Positions 1 through 9,764 of a stretch of DNA of 45,897 nucleotides are shown one piece after another. The notes under the pieces were generated by a model. It ran no database searches. It worked only from the letters and a program-made list of their open reading frames with translations, and was not told where the DNA came from. This DNA is from an uncultured Granulosicoccaceae bacterium (GTDB lineage: Bacteria > Pseudomonadota > Gammaproteobacteria > Granulosicoccales > Granulosicoccaceae), in assembly GCA_938035125.1 (NCBI GenBank), contig CALHNS010000038.1, positions 1 to 45,897 of the forward strand, read 5' to 3'. Both the position numbers and the translations under genes were made by a program. The number at the start of each line of letters is the position of its first letter. Position 1 is the stretch's first letter.

Positions 1-1805
1 AAAGGATCATCGGCATCGATTGTCCAACACTCATCGCGTATGTGCCGATTAATCATTTGATGTGTGGGGTTCTCTTCGGCGCCTGTGTCGCTGTACACGA
101 AGTACCGCGTTTTCTGCTGCTGCAAATCATGCTTTACCCAACGCTTTTCCTCACCTTCTACGTGCTGTTTATAAACTGGTAGTAGATGATCGTTTTCAGG
201 TTCTGGCACCGTTACACTATGTGCATTATTCGCTAGCGGCAGCGTCAACTGTGTTTTTCCCATTGTCAGTGTGGCGGTTATCTGTTCAGGTGGTGGGTGT
301 ATGGCAGGCCAGTAGTTAGTTGATATGCACAGTTGAATTTTATGCCCTTCAGTAAAGCGATAGGCGCAATGGTCAAGCGCTACGGTGACAGTTTCAACAA
401 CGCCTGGCGTCATGTGTTCAGGGTGCGAGTTGCTGTTTCGATGCGCTAAATTAACCACACCCCAGCTCACACGATGTGAATGCCCATCGGGATGAACATC
501 CAATAAACGCACACAAATATTTCCCAAAGGTTTATCGATTGCGATGTCCATGGTAAACACGGGGCGCCCAACAAGAGTAACGGCCTTGTTAATAACACGT
601 CCTGTAAATACTAAAGAGCCTCCATCGTCGATGCGTTGATCGGTGGGCAGATCAGCATTGGGTGCTAAAGAAAACATTTCACCACAAGAGATTCCGCAAT
701 CTACGGGTGAACAAATGGAGACCGGCAACGGATCAATATCAGAAGATTCAGTTACTAACTCACCAGCACCCGTTAAAACAAACTTAGAAACCTCTTGCTC
801 TGAAGGCCAATCGTTCAATGCCATCCATTCACCGGGTTCTTGCAAACGAAGCCCTCCAGCACGAACATTTTCAGACACGTAAAAACGATAGTCTGGCGTA
901 TCTTCTGGGTAGGTGTTCTCATCACGCAGCCAATGATTCCACCAATTAATTGCCTCTTGATGAAAATCCATGCGAGGTTTTGGCCAGGCAAAGTGTGGGT
1001 ATTTATGAATCCATGGGCCATTTACCGCTTTTACATAACCTTTCGCGTTCGCTGCAAGTTCTGGCGGGGCGTTTTGGTAAAGATCAGCCCAGCCGCCCAT
1101 AATTAATGTGGGCACGGTATAACCTTCATAATCTTCACACACCGAGCCATGCTTCCAAAATTCATCACGGCGTTGATGCGCAAGCCAGGCTTCTAACGGA
1201 AACGGTTGTTGTTCTAATCGATGCCGCCATTGGTTTTCCCAGTCATTTCTTAATAAAGGATCGGGGCAACGTGCAGCGTAGGTCAACATCATGTTCGACC
1301 AGTAAAAGTTGGAATACAAATGACAACCATTCTTATAGTGAATATCGTCGTTGTAGCGATCAACGGTGGTGCCAATAGAAATCACGGCTTTTAAAGCCGG
1401 TGGATGCATGGCAGCGATTTGCATGCCGTTAAACCCACCCCAAGAAATGCCCATCATACCCACGGAGCCGTTACACCAAGGCTGCTGCGCAATCCAAGCG
1501 ATAAGTTCGAAACCATGTTGTAACTCCCGAGGCGAATACTCATCATCAAATTCCCCGTCAGAGTCACCGTGACCACTGATGTCAACCCGCACGCCAATAA
1601 TACCGCTGGCAGCAAAAACAGGGTAGGTGCTTTCATCGCGAGGTGATGTGCCATCGCGTTTACGATAAGGCAGATACTCTAAAACAGCCGGAAACGATTC
1701 GTTCGTATCGGTTTCGGGGAACCAGATTCGGGCGGCTAATTGCGTACCGTCTGGTAAAGGGATGAGCGTGTGCTCAACAATTTTAATTGGGTATTGACGA
1801 TCCAT
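1..1805 (-). CDS. CocE/NonD-family serine hydrolase (X-Pro dipeptidyl-peptidase S15 type), 3' end beyond window
   Basis: The reading frame is open from an ATG at 1805 to the left edge, about 600 residues, so only the C-terminus is missing. The start reads MDRQYPIKIV. An alpha/beta-hydrolase core carries the nucleophile motif GISWGG (Ser121). Asp241 (GGWADLY) and His267 (GPWIH) complete the likely Ser-Asp-His triad seen in cocaine esterase and related acyl or peptide hydrolases. The second half is the beta-rich jelly-roll domain typical of the family. No signal peptide is visible, so it is probably cytoplasmic. It follows the minus-strand binding-protein gene across a terminator and lies beside a peptide-type ABC importer, so it may cleave an imported amide, ester or peptide. 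The substrate cannot be deduced. No strong ribosome-binding site precedes the ATG. Confidence 0.85.
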   Translation of the reverse strand, partial: MDRQYPIKIVEHTLIPLPDGTQLAARIWFPETDTNESFPAVLEYLPYRKRDGTSPRDESTYPVFAASGIIGVRVDISGHGDSDGEFDDEYSPRELQHGFELIAWIAQQPWCNGSVGMMGISWGGFNGMQIAAMHPPALKAVISIGTTVDRYNDDIHYKNGCHLYSNFYWSNMMLTYAARCPDPLLRNDWENQWRHRLEQQPFPLEAWLAHQRRDEFWKHGSVCEDYEGYTVPTLIMGGWADLYQNAPPELAANAKGYVKAVNGPWIHKYPHFAWPKPRMDFHQEAINWWNHWLRDENTYPEDTPDYRFYVSENVRAGGLRLQEPGEWMALNDWPSEQEVSKFVLTGAGELVTESSDIDPLPVSICSPVDCGISCGEMFSLAPNADLPTDQRIDDGGSLVFTGRVINKAVTLVGRPVFTMDIAIDKPLGNICVRLLDVHPDGHSHRVSWGVVNLAHRNSNSHPEHMTPGVVETVTVALDHCAYRFTEGHKIQLCISTNYWPAIHPPPEQITATLTMGKTQLTLPLANNAHSVTVPEPENDHLLPVYKQHVEGEEKRWVKHDLQQQKTRYFVYSDTGAEENPTHQMINRHIRDECWTIDADDP

Positions 1806-1873
1806 AGTGATCAACTTTTACAAATGTGCAAATATTTTATCGGGCCATTAATTTTTAGCTGGCCACAAACGAA

Positions 1874-1906
1874 AACTGCCGACCCTGTTTAACAGAGCCG
1901 GCAGTT
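1874..1906 (-). terminator. Rho-independent terminator after the peptide-type binding protein gene
   Basis: On the minus strand AACTGCCG pairs with CGGCAGTT, with an inner CTGTT/AACAG stem, followed by TTTTCGTTT. It lies 43 bases after the binding-protein stop codon and before the hydrolase gene, so the hydrolase is either read through or has its own promoter. Confidence 0.8.
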
Positions 1907-1948
1907 GGGTTACCAAGTTTTACTTATACTAAGCAAATAGCTTAGGTG

Positions 1949-3556
1949 TTATGCAAACCACCAGCGCTCTTGTAGCTTATTACCATCACTTTCCCAGTTA
2001 GCCGCTACATCATCACCGTGTACCACTTTCTTGGAGTGAGCGTGAATGTAGTTGGCCCACATAGGTAGGATTAAGCCGCCATCATCGTGCAACAACTGCT
2101 GGGCTTCGCTGTATTGAGATTGACGCTTCGCATCATCAATTTCAGAACGTGCTGCAACCACCACACTATTGAATTGCTTAGCAGAGTCGGTTTCTTTCCA
2201 AGAGGTGTCATTCCATTCGGTATCGGCTGTGTACGCTGCCGAGTACATCCAATCTTGCGTGGGACGTCCGCCCCAGTAGCATGCACACCAGCCTTTCTTG
2301 TTCCAAACATTCGACCAGTAACCATCACTTGGCTCACGCACCACCTCGATATCGATACCGGCTTCTTTTGCACTAGCGGCAATAAGCTGTGCAGCATCAA
2401 CAGCACCGGCGAAGGCAGCTTCTGAACTGGATAATTGAATGGTTCCAGAGTGGCCAGACTTCTTATAGTGCTCAGCCGCAAGCTCTGGATTGAATTCACG
2501 TTGAGGAAGATCGGTGTTAAGGAACGGCATGGCAGCAGATACAGGAATATCATTACCAACGGCACCGTGGCCTAGCAGAATCTTATCAACCAATTCTTGT
2601 CGCTTAATGGAATGCTTAAGCGCAAGACGTAAATCAAGGTTATCAAAAGGACCCACATCAAGACGCATTGGGAATGTGTAGTGCTGCGTGCCGGTGGTTT
2701 CTAGAATTTCCAATGTAGGAACGCGAGATAACAGTGATACGGTTTTAGGATCTACGCTGTCAATGACGTCTACATCGCCATTCATTACCGCGTTCTGACG
2801 AGCCGCCACATCGATGATGGAAATAAATTCCACCTCATCAAAGTGCGCACGGCCTTCTTTGAAGTAGTTAGGGTTGCGCTTAAACGTTGCACGCACACCT
2901 GGCTCGAAGTTCTCAACAACGTATCCGCCCGTACCTATACCCGCAGTTGGATCGATCTTGCCGCTGGAATCACTCGGTAGAATAAGTAAGTGATAGTCAC
3001 TCACAATGTAAGGGAAATCGGCGTTACCGTCAGAGAGCTGGAATATAACTTTGTCATCACCGTCTTTGGAGATGCTTTCAATTTGAGTCAGCAAACCTTT
3101 TGCTGCTGATTTTGAATCTTCACCGCGGTGGTAATCGTAGGTGGCAATAACATCATCAGCGGTTAGCGCTTTGCCGTTATGGAACTGTACGCCTTTACGA
3201 AGCTGAAACATCCACGTTTTACCATCGGGCGATGGCTCATAACTTTCTGCCAATTCAGGAATCAGGCTGCCGTCTGAATCAACTTCAGTTAGCGCGTTAC
3301 CGTAGGTAAAACCCACAGCCGTCATCATAGAGTTTTCGAATGTGCCAGGGTCTAACGTATCTGTTGTGGAACCGTATCCTGTGCCTACACGCAAACGACC
3401 GCCTTTCTTAGGCGTGTTTGCCATAACGTTACCTGACAAACTCATCGCAGACGGTAAAGCTATGCCCGTTGCGATTGCGCTCATCATGAATTGGCGACGT
3501 GTTAATTTACCTTCACGCAATTCACGTTCAAGCTTCTTAAGATGATCTGAATTCAT
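1949..3556 (-). CDS. ABC transporter substrate-binding protein, peptide/nickel family (SBP_bac_5), Tat-exported
   Basis: This 535-residue protein is of the DppA/OppA class: periplasmic capture of peptides or other small organic compounds for the importer encoded divergently. The ATG at 3556 is chosen over an upstream start at 3667 because GGAGGA sits five bases before it and it places a twin-arginine signal at the N-terminus (TRRQFMM, Arg20-Arg21, then a hydrophobic stretch to about residue 47). The mature part has family landmarks such as the WMFQLRKGVQFHNG segment (about 115-130). Tat export is unusual compared with the Sec-dependent DppA of enterics but occurs in this family. A palindrome at 3623-3635 lies in its upstream region and a terminator follows it. 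The ligand is unknown. Confidence 0.92.
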   Translation of the reverse strand: MNSDHLKKLERELREGKLTRRQFMMSAIATGIALPSAMSLSGNVMANTPKKGGRLRVGTGYGSTTDTLDPGTFENSMMTAVGFTYGNALTEVDSDGSLIPELAESYEPSPDGKTWMFQLRKGVQFHNGKALTADDVIATYDYHRGEDSKSAAKGLLTQIESISKDGDDKVIFQLSDGNADFPYIVSDYHLLILPSDSSGKIDPTAGIGTGGYVVENFEPGVRATFKRNPNYFKEGRAHFDEVEFISIIDVAARQNAVMNGDVDVIDSVDPKTVSLLSRVPTLEILETTGTQHYTFPMRLDVGPFDNLDLRLALKHSIKRQELVDKILLGHGAVGNDIPVSAAMPFLNTDLPQREFNPELAAEHYKKSGHSGTIQLSSSEAAFAGAVDAAQLIAASAKEAGIDIEVVREPSDGYWSNVWNKKGWCACYWGGRPTQDWMYSAAYTADTEWNDTSWKETDSAKQFNSVVVAARSEIDDAKRQSQYSEAQQLLHDDGGLILPMWANYIHAHSKKVVHGDDVAANWESDGNKLQERWWFA

Positions 3557-3622
3557 TATTCCTCCGGCGGGATATGTTTCACCGCTCAATGATAGGGTTT
3601 GGTGATGTAGTTTGATCAGTTC

Positions 3623-3635
3623 AGCGATTATCGCT
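3623..3635. promoter_or_regulatory. Palindrome in divergent promoter region (candidate operator)
   Basis: AGCGATTATCGCT has perfect 6-base arms around one central base. It lies between the divergent binding-protein gene and permease operon, so it could bind a regulator acting on either side. No regulator gene is adjacent. Confidence 0.3.
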
Positions 3636-3715
3636 CGTTCGACCCGTACCCTGTGAGTATACGTCATGACACTACGGGTTAAAAGAGGGCATTTTTTTCG
3701 AATCCTTACGATATT

Positions 3716-3743
3716 TTGTGAAGTGGGCGGCTTCTGTTATCCT
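3716..3743 (+). promoter_or_regulatory. Candidate sigma70 promoter of the permease operon
   Basis: TTGTGA and TATCCT are separated by 16 bases, about 35 bases upstream of the permease start. The -10 element is imperfect and the call rests on position and spacing. Confidence 0.35.
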
Positions 3744-3776
3744 ACTTTTGGTTAATTACAAAGAGGAGAGCGGCCC

Positions 3777-4757
3777 TTGCATCCGGTTTTATCCACCGTT
3801 TTAAAGCGTGTCGGCCTTGGAATCGTCACCTTGGTGATTGTTTCAGCCATTATCTTCTCGTCTGTATCCTTATTACCTGGCGATTTCGGCGAATCTGTAC
3901 TGGGCCAAGCCGCCACAGAAGACACGGTGGCAGCGTTTCGTAAGGAATTAGGGCTTGACGAACCGGCTATAACTCGATACTTTAATTGGTTGGGTGCAGC
4001 CGTTAAAGGCGATTTTGGCACCTCATTTTCAGGCCGATCCGCATCTGGCGTCGATCGTTCGCGCTCCGTTGCCTCCCTCGTTGGCCCCAGGCTTTATAAC
4101 ACCTTATTTCTTGCAGGCGTCACCGCCATTGTGGCCGTACCGCTTGCACTAATTCTTGGACTTACCGCTGCGTTGTATCGAAATTCGTTTTACGATCGCT
4201 CAATTAATGCCGTCACATTAACCACCATTGCAACGCCAGAATTTTTTGTTGCTTATATCCTCATTCTCTTGCTCTCATCACTGTGGCCGGTGTTTCCTTC
4301 ATTGGCAAACATCAGCGAAGCCACTCCGTTACTTGAACGATTAAATAAAATCGCATTGCCAGCGCTAACGCTTACGTTAGTCATCGTTGCACACATGATG
4401 CGCATGACACGTGCTGCCATCATAAATTTACTCTCAAGCCCTTACATTGAAATGGCTCAATTGAAAGGGGCAACACGATCAGAAATTATTTTAAAACACG
4501 CGTTACCTAATGCATGGGCGCCCATCGCCACCGTTGTGGCTTTTAACTTAGCGTTTTTAGTGGTGGGCGTTGTGGTGGTTGAAGTGGTGTTTGTGTACCC
4601 AGGCATCGGCCAATTAATGGTTGATGCGGTGACTACTCGTGATATTCCTGTAGTGCAAGCGTGTGCGCTAATATTCGCTGCCACTTACATCGTTCTTAAC
4701 CTGATTGCCGATGTCATTGGCATTGTCAGTAACCCGCGGTTGTTGCACCCACGATGA
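3777..4757 (+). CDS. ABC transporter permease, DppB/OppB type
   Basis: A 326-residue inner-membrane permease. It begins with a TTG codon preceded by AAGAGGAGAG at 3761-3770, reads MHPVLSTVLKRVGLG, and has the N-terminal membrane segment plus extracytoplasmic loop of DppB-type subunits. A BPD_transp_1 core follows. The EAA-type cytoplasmic loop that docks the ATPase is visible as EMAQLKGATRSEI with downstream HALPN. The C-terminus overlaps the next permease by ATGA, so the two are translationally coupled. It forms the translocation channel with the next protein. Confidence 0.93.
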   Translation: MHPVLSTVLKRVGLGIVTLVIVSAIIFSSVSLLPGDFGESVLGQAATEDTVAAFRKELGLDEPAITRYFNWLGAAVKGDFGTSFSGRSASGVDRSRSVASLVGPRLYNTLFLAGVTAIVAVPLALILGLTAALYRNSFYDRSINAVTLTTIATPEFFVAYILILLLSSLWPVFPSLANISEATPLLERLNKIALPALTLTLVIVAHMMRMTRAAIINLLSSPYIEMAQLKGATRSEIILKHALPNAWAPIATVVAFNLAFLVVGVVVVEVVFVYPGIGQLMVDAVTTRDIPVVQACALIFAATYIVLNLIADVIGIVSNPRLLHPR

Positions 4758-5683
4758 ACAATTCAGAAGAAGCCTCAAGTGGCTACTCAGCAGCGGCTGA
4801 AGTTGGCTTAAAACGCAAACGCCGCACACGCTTTGAGCGCATGCGAATAGGCCTTGGTAAAGCACCATTATCGGCCTGGTTCGGCATGATCGTGGTGTCG
4901 GCCTACGTTATTGTGGCGCTGTTTGCGCCCTTGTTCGCCCCGTTTGGCGAAGCCGATATTTTCCCAACACCTTATGCACCCTGGGGCGGAGAACATTTCT
5001 TTGGCACCGATCAAATCGGTCGCGACATTCTTACCCGTATGATTTACGGTGCTCGAAACACCATGGGCATCGCATTAGTCACAACGTTTTTATCCTTTCT
5101 CATTGGCGGCACATTAGGCTTGGTTGCTGCCATCAGCCGAGGCTGGGTAGATCAACTGCTTAGCCGCTTTGTTGATGTACTCATGGCCATACCGAGCTTA
5201 ATCTTTGCATTAATGCTGCTCTCTATTTTCGGTTCAACCATCAGTAGCTTAATTATTATCATCGCTGTTCTTGATTCCACACGCGTATTTCGACTTACAC
5301 GATCGGTAGCAGTAAATGTGGTGGTGATGGACTATGTTGAGGCTGCGCGATTACGCGGTGAAAAATTGGGTTGGATTATGCGGCGGGAAATTCTGCCCAA
5401 CATCATGCCGCCGTTAATTGCAGAATTTGGCTTGCGTTTTAGCTTTGTGTTCTTAACCATTGCCGCACTGTCCTTCTTAGGTGTGGGCATACAACCGCCC
5501 ACCGCGGATTGGGGTTCCATGGTGCGAGAAAACGCCTCATTAATTCAGTTTGCAAAGTACGACATGAAAGCTGCCATGACGCCATTACTACCGGCAGCTG
5601 CCATCGCCTTATTAACGGTTGCGGTAAATTTTATTGTTGATTGGTTCTTACACCAAACCAGTGGGCTTCGCGATGACGGATGA
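4754..5683 (+). CDS. ABC transporter permease, DppC/OppC type
   Basis: A 309-residue partner permease whose ATG overlaps the stop codon of the preceding gene (ATGA). The long charged N-terminus is followed by a first membrane helix (about 40-62), the FGTDQIGRD segment characteristic of DppC proteins, and then the multi-helix core. The EAA loop reads EAARLRGEKLGWIM with ILPNIMPPL after it. It pairs with the DppB-type subunit in the inner membrane and overlaps the ATPase gene by 11 bases. Confidence 0.93.
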   Translation: MNNSEEASSGYSAAAEVGLKRKRRTRFERMRIGLGKAPLSAWFGMIVVSAYVIVALFAPLFAPFGEADIFPTPYAPWGGEHFFGTDQIGRDILTRMIYGARNTMGIALVTTFLSFLIGGTLGLVAAISRGWVDQLLSRFVDVLMAIPSLIFALMLLSIFGSTISSLIIIIAVLDSTRVFRLTRSVAVNVVVMDYVEAARLRGEKLGWIMRREILPNIMPPLIAEFGLRFSFVFLTIAALSFLGVGIQPPTADWGSMVRENASLIQFAKYDMKAAMTPLLPAAAIALLTVAVNFIVDWFLHQTSGLRDDG

Positions 5684-7304
5684 TGTATTGATCGACATGC
5701 AAAACATTCACATTGAAGGATTCAGTGATGAAGAGTGGCATCCCATCATAAAAGGGGTAAACCTCAAGCTAAAACGCGGGCAAGTCATGGGCCTTATCGG
5801 AGAATCCGGGGCTGGCAAATCCACGCTGGGTTTAGCCGCTATGGGGTTTGCGCGCTCAGGATGCCGAATAACTGAAGGCCGTATATTGTTTGACGGCATG
5901 GATTTAGCCAAAGCGTCTACCAAAGAAAAGCGTACGCTTTGGGGCAGCCGCATGACGTATGTGGCGCAATCAGCCGCCGCCGCTTTTAATCCAGCCCACC
6001 GATTACTAGAACAAACTATTGAATCTGCCGAACGCGCAGCCGCGGGGCCGAATGAATCAAACGGTATAACGGATTTAACTCAAGACGCTGTTGAATTATA
6101 CGATGCCTTAAAACTACCCAATCCAGATTCCATCGGTGATCGTTACCCGCACCAAGTATCCGGCGGGCAACTGCAACGCGTTATGACGGCCATGGCAATG
6201 TCGCCTCGGCCCGATCTCATTGTGTTTGATGAACCCACCACAGCACTTGATGTCACCACGCAAGTGGGGGTGCTAGCCGCTATGCGTGAAATCGTTGATA
6301 AGTACAACACAGCCGCGATTTACATCACACACGATTTAGCCGTAGTGGCGCAGATGGCTGATGTGATTAAAGTGCTGCGACACGGTGAAGAAGTGGAAGA
6401 GGCGGAAACTCGTGAGATGTTGGCATCGCCTAAAGAGGCGTACACGAGATCACTTTGGTCAGTTCGTTCGTTGGAAAAACAAGAAGAAACGAATGATGAT
6501 GAAATTCTACGAATAGAAAACGTAGATGCCGCCTACGGCAAACTCAAAGTACTTCATGATGTGAGCATCAGTGTTCCGCGCGGAAAAACGGTTGCTGTGG
6601 TAGGCGAATCAGGCTCAGGTAAATCCACAGCTGCTCGTGTGATAACTGGCTTATTGCCACCCAGTGCAGGGCAAGTGGTGTTTAACGGCCAACCGTTACC
6701 GGCTGCCCTTGCTAATCGCAATCCAGAACATTTGCAAAAAATACAAATGATTTATCAAATGGCTGATACCGCCATGAACCCTCGGCAAACCGTTGAGGAA
6801 ATCATAGGCAGGCCATTAGAATTTTATTTAGGTTTAGACGGCGCGGCAAAAGAACGTCGTGTGATCGAACTGTTGGAGATGATTGAACTGGATGAGAGCT
6901 TTCTGGATCGATTTCCCAGCGAACTCTCCGGTGGGCAAAAGCAACGCGTTTGTATCGCTCGCGCCTTAGCGGCCGAACCTGAAATGATCATTTGTGATGA
7001 GGTAACCTCAGCGCTTGATCAAATTGTGCAAGAAGGTATTCTGCAATTACTACTTAAGCTGCAACGAGAATTCAATATCACCTACTTATTCATCACGCAC
7101 GACATCGCCACCGTTAAGGCGATATCGGATCAAATCGTGGTGATGTGTGAAGGTAAGGTGGTAGAGCAGGGAATGAAGAGTGAGATACTTACCCCTCCGC
7201 ATCCTGAATACACCGAATTGTTGTTGGCATCAGTGCCTGAGATGGACCCAGATTGGTTAACGAATTTATTGAAAACCAATGCGGTTGCGGATTTGCAAAA
7301 ATAG
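5673..7304 (+). CDS. Fused double ABC ATPase (DppD-DppF type)
   Basis: A 543-residue protein with two complete nucleotide-binding domains in one chain, energising the importer. Domain 1: Walker [10 protein letters not shown] (43-51), signature VSGGQ (162-166), Walker B with DEP (about 183-188). Domain 2: Walker [10 protein letters not shown] (311-319), signature LSGGQ (418-422), Walker B MIICDEV (438-444). The second site has DEV where nearly all members have DEP; the catalytic Glu is kept. The ATG at 5673 (MTDDVLIDM) is preferred to an in-frame start 39 bases upstream because it begins just before the previous stop and matches family N-termini. The fusion is common for peptide and glutathione-type importers. 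Confidence 0.93.
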   Translation: MTDDVLIDMQNIHIEGFSDEEWHPIIKGVNLKLKRGQVMGLIGESGAGKSTLGLAAMGFARSGCRITEGRILFDGMDLAKASTKEKRTLWGSRMTYVAQSAAAAFNPAHRLLEQTIESAERAAAGPNESNGITDLTQDAVELYDALKLPNPDSIGDRYPHQVSGGQLQRVMTAMAMSPRPDLIVFDEPTTALDVTTQVGVLAAMREIVDKYNTAAIYITHDLAVVAQMADVIKVLRHGEEVEEAETREMLASPKEAYTRSLWSVRSLEKQEETNDDEILRIENVDAAYGKLKVLHDVSISVPRGKTVAVVGESGSGKSTAARVITGLLPPSAGQVVFNGQPLPAALANRNPEHLQKIQMIYQMADTAMNPRQTVEEIIGRPLEFYLGLDGAAKERRVIELLEMIELDESFLDRFPSELSGGQKQRVCIARALAAEPEMIICDEVTSALDQIVQEGILQLLLKLQREFNITYLFITHDIATVKAISDQIVVMCEGKVVEQGMKSEILTPPHPEYTELLLASVPEMDPDWLTNLLKTNAVADLQK

Positions 7305-7318
7305 GGTGAGACAAACCC

Positions 7319-8947
7319 ATGGAAAGTAGCGACCACTACGTTTATCAAACGATTGCCAAAAGCTTGGTTGATCATGAGGTGCACACCCTTTTTGGCCTGA
7401 TGGGCGATGCCAATTTGTTTATGGTGAACGACTTCGTTCGATCCCATGATAAAACCTTCGTGCCAGTGGCTTTTGAAGGCAGTGCCGTTCTTATGGCGTT
7501 GTCTTATTCAAAGTTTGCGCACAGCGTGGGTGTGGCTACCGTAACCCACGGCCCAGGCTTCACCAACTGCATAACCGCCTTGGCAGAAGGTGTTAAAGGC
7601 AATACCTCGATGGTGTTACTGTGCGGTGATACACCGGTTGCAACGCCACAGAATTTACAAAACATTGATCAACGCGAACTCACCAAAGCAACGGGGGCTG
7701 GGTTCGTACAAATGCGTACACCAAAAACTGCAACCGAGGATATTGCGCGTGCGTTTTACCAAACACAAGTGGAACGACGTCCTGTGGTGCTCAACATGCC
7801 AGCCGATTTTATGTGGGAGAAGGTTGAGCATAACAAGGTTGTATTTCCCGTCTTTAACGATCCCGTGCTGGCGCTAGAAGGTGACAACCTAGACGAGGCC
7901 ATTGGGATGTTAGCTTCAGCAAAACGCCCGGTAATTCTGGCAGGCGGCGGGGCAATTGGTGCAGAAGAATCATTGATACGCTTAGCCGATCGCTTAGAAG
8001 CGCCACTAGCCACCACACTAAAAGCCAAAGCGATGTTTAACAACCACCCGTTCAACATGGATATTTTTGGCACCTTAAGCACACCAGCGGCTTATGAAGC
8101 GATTGATAAAAGTGATTGCGTTGCCGCTTTCGGTGCCAGCTTGCATCACTTCACCACCGATCGCGGTGCGTTAATGAAAGGCAAACGCGTTATTCAAATA
8201 AACGATACGCTGGCAGAGATTGGTAAAAATTATCACCCTGATGCCGCCCTTGTGGGCGATGCAGAACTTACCGCTAACAATATTTTAAAGTGGCTAGATG
8301 ATGCCGAGATTCCGCCCAGTGGTTTCACCAAAGAACTCAATAGTAAAGATTTAACGGCGCACCCACCTGCGGTACAGAAAAATTCGGCCGATGGCGCACT
8401 TGATTTCGTTCATGCCTTAGAGCAGTTGGATGCCGCCTTGCCAGACAATCGCATTCTTACCACTGATGGGGGGCGATTTATGACCGAAGTGTGGTGCCGA
8501 GTAAAAGCCCCCGATGCGAAAAGCTTTATTGCAACGACTAACTTCGGATCCATCGGCATTGGTTTGCAACACGCTATCGGTGCTTGTTTTGCGGTACCCA
8601 ATCGCCCCGTGGTGTTATTTACCGGAGATGGCGGGTTTATGATGGCAGGCATTAACGAATTTAATACCGCCGTTCGGCTTAATCAGGACCTTATAACGAT
8701 CGTGTGCAATGATTCAGCTTATGGTGCTGAGCATATTCAGTTTGTTGATAAAAACATCGACCCCAGCCTATCGCAATTTGAATGGCCATCGTTTGCCGAT
8801 GTGGCTACCGCTTTAGGTGGACAAGGCATTGCCGTTGAAACTAATGATCAGTTGGGCGCAGCCATTGAGGCAATAAAACATCGAGATCGGCCATTACTTA
8901 TTGAACTGATGCTAGACCCTGACGATGTGCCTCGTATGCGAATTTAA
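7319..8947 (+). CDS. Thiamine-diphosphate-dependent enzyme, acetolactate-synthase-like
   Basis: A 542-residue protein with the three-domain layout of the acetolactate synthase/benzoylformate decarboxylase superfamily. The N-terminal pyrimidine-binding domain carries the catalytic Glu53 (AFEGSA); a central domain begins around residue 190 (KRPVILAGGGA); the C-terminal diphosphate-binding domain has GDG at 436-438 and ND at 464-465, the expected GDG-X(25-27)-N motif. It starts 15 bases after the ATPase stop and is therefore in the transporter operon. It probably acts on a 2-keto acid released from the imported compound, by decarboxylation or carboligation. It is unlikely to be the biosynthetic AHAS: there is no small subunit gene and the context is catabolic. 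The exact reaction is unknown. Confidence 0.88.
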   Translation: MESSDHYVYQTIAKSLVDHEVHTLFGLMGDANLFMVNDFVRSHDKTFVPVAFEGSAVLMALSYSKFAHSVGVATVTHGPGFTNCITALAEGVKGNTSMVLLCGDTPVATPQNLQNIDQRELTKATGAGFVQMRTPKTATEDIARAFYQTQVERRPVVLNMPADFMWEKVEHNKVVFPVFNDPVLALEGDNLDEAIGMLASAKRPVILAGGGAIGAEESLIRLADRLEAPLATTLKAKAMFNNHPFNMDIFGTLSTPAAYEAIDKSDCVAAFGASLHHFTTDRGALMKGKRVIQINDTLAEIGKNYHPDAALVGDAELTANNILKWLDDAEIPPSGFTKELNSKDLTAHPPAVQKNSADGALDFVHALEQLDAALPDNRILTTDGGRFMTEVWCRVKAPDAKSFIATTNFGSIGIGLQHAIGACFAVPNRPVVLFTGDGGFMMAGINEFNTAVRLNQDLITIVCNDSAYGAEHIQFVDKNIDPSLSQFEWPSFADVATALGGQGIAVETNDQLGAAIEAIKHRDRPLLIELMLDPDDVPRMRI

Positions 8948-8966
8948 TTTGCAAATTTTACGCGGC

Positions 8967-9740
8967 TCAGCTCATCCACTGACCACCATCCACATTGTAA
9001 GTTTGCGCCACCACATACTTAGCCTCATCGGTGGCAAGAAACACCGCCATCCCGGTTAAATCTTCAGCCACACCCATGCGACCAAAAGGCACTGAATTTC
9101 CCACTTCGGTTTTTTTCTGCCCCGGTGCTTTGTTTTCATACTGTGCAAAGAAGGCATCCACACCGTCCCAATGTTCTCCATCAACCACTCCTGGAGAGAT
9201 GGCATTGACGTTGATGCCGTGTTTGATAAGGTCAAGCCCTGCTGATTGGGTTAGGCTAATCACTGCCGCTTTTGTTGCGCAGTAGACAGCCACTAGTGGC
9301 TCACCACGGCGGCCCGCTTGGCTTGCCATGTTGATGATCTTACCGCCTTGCCCGCGTTCAATCATGTGTTTAGCAACCGCTTGCATCGTAAACAAGGTGC
9401 CACCGACATTAATAGCAAACACCGAATCAAAGTCAGTTCGTTGAATATCCACAATTGGCGCTACAGAGAATAGGGCTGCGTTGTTTATCAGTATGTCGAT
9501 ACCGCCTAAGGTGTCAATCGCGAACGCAACGGCTGACTCTATACTCGATTGATTAGTTACATCGCATTCAACTGCTGTGCACGCATCACCAAGTTGTTCA
9601 GCTGATTGCCGAGCACGTTCGATGTTGATATCAGCGATAACAACCCGTGCGCCTTCAGCCAGATAGCGCTGCGCAAAAGCATAACCAATACCGCGAGCGG
9701 CACCTGTAATGAATGCTGTTTTTCCCTCTAATCGAGCCAT
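8967..9740 (-). CDS. smoS: Sorbitol dehydrogenase, SDR family (L-iditol 2-dehydrogenase)
   Basis: A 257-residue classical short-chain dehydrogenase, closely resembling SmoS/PolS of Rhodobacter from memory of that sequence. It oxidises D-sorbitol to D-fructose with NAD. The NAD-binding motif is TGAARGIG (12-19) and the catalytic residues are Ser140, Tyr153 and Lys157 (YCATK). Family hallmarks NMASQAGRRGE and SPGVVDGEHWDGVDA are present. It is the last gene of the polyol operon, 24 bases after mtlK, and its end converges with the thiamine-diphosphate enzyme gene with no clear terminator between. Confidence 0.93.
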   Translation of the reverse strand: MARLEGKTAFITGAARGIGYAFAQRYLAEGARVVIADINIERARQSAEQLGDACTAVECDVTNQSSIESAVAFAIDTLGGIDILINNAALFSVAPIVDIQRTDFDSVFAINVGGTLFTMQAVAKHMIERGQGGKIINMASQAGRRGEPLVAVYCATKAAVISLTQSAGLDLIKHGINVNAISPGVVDGEHWDGVDAFFAQYENKAPGQKKTEVGNSVPFGRMGVAEDLTGMAVFLATDEAKYVVAQTYNVDGGQWMS

Positions 9741-9764
9741 ACAACAGGTTCCAACAAGTGAAAG

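Noticed and set aside
1454..1654. 66-residue minus-strand ORF that looks like a hydrophobic leader protein
   Set aside because: It is an out-of-frame shadow of the CocE-type hydrolase gene, whose own frame is open across the region and carries the family motifs.
7319..8947. Biosynthetic acetolactate synthase (ilvB/ilvI)
   Set aside because: No regulatory small subunit or other branched-chain amino acid genes are nearby, and the gene sits at the end of a transporter operon.
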